From NCBI GenBank assembly GCA_900552245.1, contig URYY01000051.1:1-13829 (forward strand): a DNA stretch of 13,829 bases, written 5' to 3'. The DNA is from an uncultured Opitutales bacterium (GTDB lineage Bacteria > Verrucomicrobiota > Verrucomicrobiia > Opitutales > Intestinicryptomonadaceae). The translations under genes were made by a program, and so were the position numbers. This document shows, piece by piece, positions 12,296 to 13,829 of this stretch (position 1 is the stretch's first letter; each line of letters begins with the position of its first letter). The notes beneath the pieces were generated by a model that was given only the letters and a program-made list of their open reading frames with translations, had not been told where the DNA came from and made no database searches.

Positions 12296-13829
12296 ATGAG
12301 TGAAATATCAAAGGCATATTCTCCGACGCAAGTCGAAAACAAGTGGTACAAAAGCTGGATAGAATCGGGCTGCTTTAAGGGAAAGGTTGACGAATCCAAA
12401 GAGGCCTATTCGATAGTAATCCCCCCGCCGAATGTGACGGGTGTGCTTACGATGGGGCATGTCTTAAATAACACCATTCAGGACATTCTGATACGCAGGG
12501 CGCGCCAGTGCGGAAAATCGGCAGTGTGGATTCCGGGAACCGACCATGCGGGAGTTGCGACGCAAACAAAAGTAGAAAAGGTTTTGAGAGCGGAAGGAAC
12601 AAGCGCAAGGGAGCTTGGCAGAGACAAATTTTTGGAACGCGCAAAAGATTGGCGCGACAAGCACGGCGGCATAATCATAGAGCAGCTCAAGAAGCTCGGC
12701 GCCTCCTGCGACTGGGATAGACTCGTGCACACGCTTGACGACGACTACTCAAAAGCGGTTCTAACGGCATTTGTAAAACTCTACAAAAAGGGCTACATCT
12801 ACCGCGGCAAGAGAATGGTAAATTGGTGCCCAGTAAACCTCACTGCCCTCAGCGACGAAGAGGTTATCATGAAGCACGAAGTCGGCAAGCTCTACAGAAT
12901 GAAGTACGAGATTGTCGAAAACCCCGGCACCTATGTTGAAATTTGCACAACCCGCCCCGAAACGATTATGGGCGACACTGCAGTGGCGGTAAATCCCGAG
13001 GACGAACGCTACAAGCACTTGATAGGCAAACACTGCTACCGTCCCTTCCCCAGGGCGGAAATTGAGATTATAGGCGACAAGTACGTAGATATGACTTTTG
13101 GAACGGGAGTTTTAAAAATCACCCCCGCCCACGACCAAGCCGACTTTGAAATAGGTCAGCGCCACAACTTGCAAGTAATAGACGTCCTAAACCCCGACGC
13201 CACGCTAAACGAATTGGCGGGCGAAGAATTCAAGGGGCTAAGCCGCGAAAAGGCGAGAGCTCTTGCCGTAAAGAAGCTCGATGAAATGGGGCTTTTGGTG
13301 AAGGTTGAGGATTACGAACACAACGTGGGCTACTCAGAACGCGGTGATGTTCCGATTGAGCCGCGCTTGAGCGACCAGTGGTTCTTGCGCTATCCCAAGG
13401 TTGAAGAAGCAAAGAAAGTCGTAGAATCGGGGCTTATAAAGTTCTGGCCCCAGCGCTGGGAAAAAACCTACACGCACTGGCTCGACAATATCCGCGACTG
13501 GTGCATCTCTCGCCAAATCTGGTGGGGACACAGGATTCCCGTGTGGTATAAGAAGGGAGTCGAAAACCCCGACATCAACAATCCGGACGAAGTTCACGTT
13601 TCGGTCGAAGGGCCGTCGGATCCCGAAAACTGGATGCAGGACGAAGATTCCCTCGACACTTGGGCAAGCTCGTGGCTCTGGCCCTTCGCAACAATGGGCT
13701 GGCCCGACAAAGAAAAAATGCGCGAACTTCAAATGGATAAATTCTACCCGACAACCGACCTCGTCACGGGGCCCGACATCATATTCTTCTGGGTCGCGCG
13801 AATGATTATGGCGGGGCTGGAATTTCTGC
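12296..13829 (+). CDS. valS: Valyl-tRNA synthetase, N-terminal part (runs off the window)
   Basis: 511 codons are visible of an enzyme usually 870-950 residues long; it charges tRNA-Val and clears Thr-tRNA-Val. The ATG at 12296 has GGAG (12285-12288) 7 nt upstream and gives the expected start (YSPTQVENKWYKSW). PPPNVTGVL then TMGH (52-55) is the HIGH-type ATP motif, with Thr in place of the first His. WIPGTDHAGVATQTKVE follows as the second Rossmann block. The editing (CP1) domain lies near 190-340, with TTRPETIMGDTAVAV and FGTGVLKITPAHDQAD. LSDQWFLRY, then DWCISRQIWWGHRIPVW and LDTWASSWLWPF mark the return to the catalytic core, and the window stops after TGPDIIFFWVARMIMAG, before the KMSKS loop. 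It is divergent from cysE. Confidence 0.97.
   Translation, partial: MSEISKAYSPTQVENKWYKSWIESGCFKGKVDESKEAYSIVIPPPNVTGVLTMGHVLNNTIQDILIRRARQCGKSAVWIPGTDHAGVATQTKVEKVLRAEGTSARELGRDKFLERAKDWRDKHGGIIIEQLKKLGASCDWDRLVHTLDDDYSKAVLTAFVKLYKKGYIYRGKRMVNWCPVNLTALSDEEVIMKHEVGKLYRMKYEIVENPGTYVEICTTRPETIMGDTAVAVNPEDERYKHLIGKHCYRPFPRAEIEIIGDKYVDMTFGTGVLKITPAHDQADFEIGQRHNLQVIDVLNPDATLNELAGEEFKGLSREKARALAVKKLDEMGLLVKVEDYEHNVGYSERGDVPIEPRLSDQWFLRYPKVEEAKKVVESGLIKFWPQRWEKTYTHWLDNIRDWCISRQIWWGHRIPVWYKKGVENPDINNPDEVHVSVEGPSDPENWMQDEDSLDTWASSWLWPFATMGWPDKEKMRELQMDKFYPTTDLVTGPDIIFFWVARMIMAGLEFL

Noticed and set aside
12464..12732. Open frames on the - strand inside valS
   Set aside because: valS is unmistakable on the + strand over the same bases.

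Overview
The window is a piece of a bacterial chromosome of medium G+C, with dense housekeeping genes and no sign of phage, transposon, CRISPR or plasmid genes. The block rplY-pth-rpsF-ssb-rplI without rpsR, weak or absent Shine-Dalgarno sequences before many genes, the form of the ValRS signature (TMGH in place of HxGH) and the many lipoproteins would fit a member of the PVC group, most likely Verrucomicrobiota (Opitutales-like). That placement is inference from memory of gene order and protein style; no marker here settles it.

Left (1-2830, + strand): the 3' part of dhaK, then dhaL, an LsrF-type class I aldolase/thiolase and a lipoprotein with a D-lyxose-isomerase-like cupin. Gaps are 1, 20 and 1 nt, and a strong intrinsic terminator follows. 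Read together they look like an isomerase-kinase-aldolase sugar cassette, the most interesting part of the window. A spacer of about 560 nt (2831-3395) without a convincing gene separates it from the next block.

Middle left (3396-6125, - strand): the translation/replication operon rplY (bL25) > pth > rpsF (bS6) > ssb > rplI (bL9), closed by a perfect 11-bp terminator hairpin. Pth has Ser where the family has its nearly invariant active-site Asn.

Middle right (6396-8253, + strand): a HAD-like hydrolase with a D-x-N motif I, 4 nt ahead of dinB (DNA polymerase IV). Convergent to these, on the - strand, is a two-gene unit of a short-chain dehydrogenase and a DUF1805 (YunC-like) protein (8433-9455).

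Right (9587-13829): a META-domain lipoprotein (+) whose stop overlaps that of a convergent secreted protein (-) with an Arg/Pro repeat tail; cysE (-), which lacks the usual C-terminal CysK-docking peptide; and, divergent from cysE, the first 511 codons of valS (+), which run off the window.
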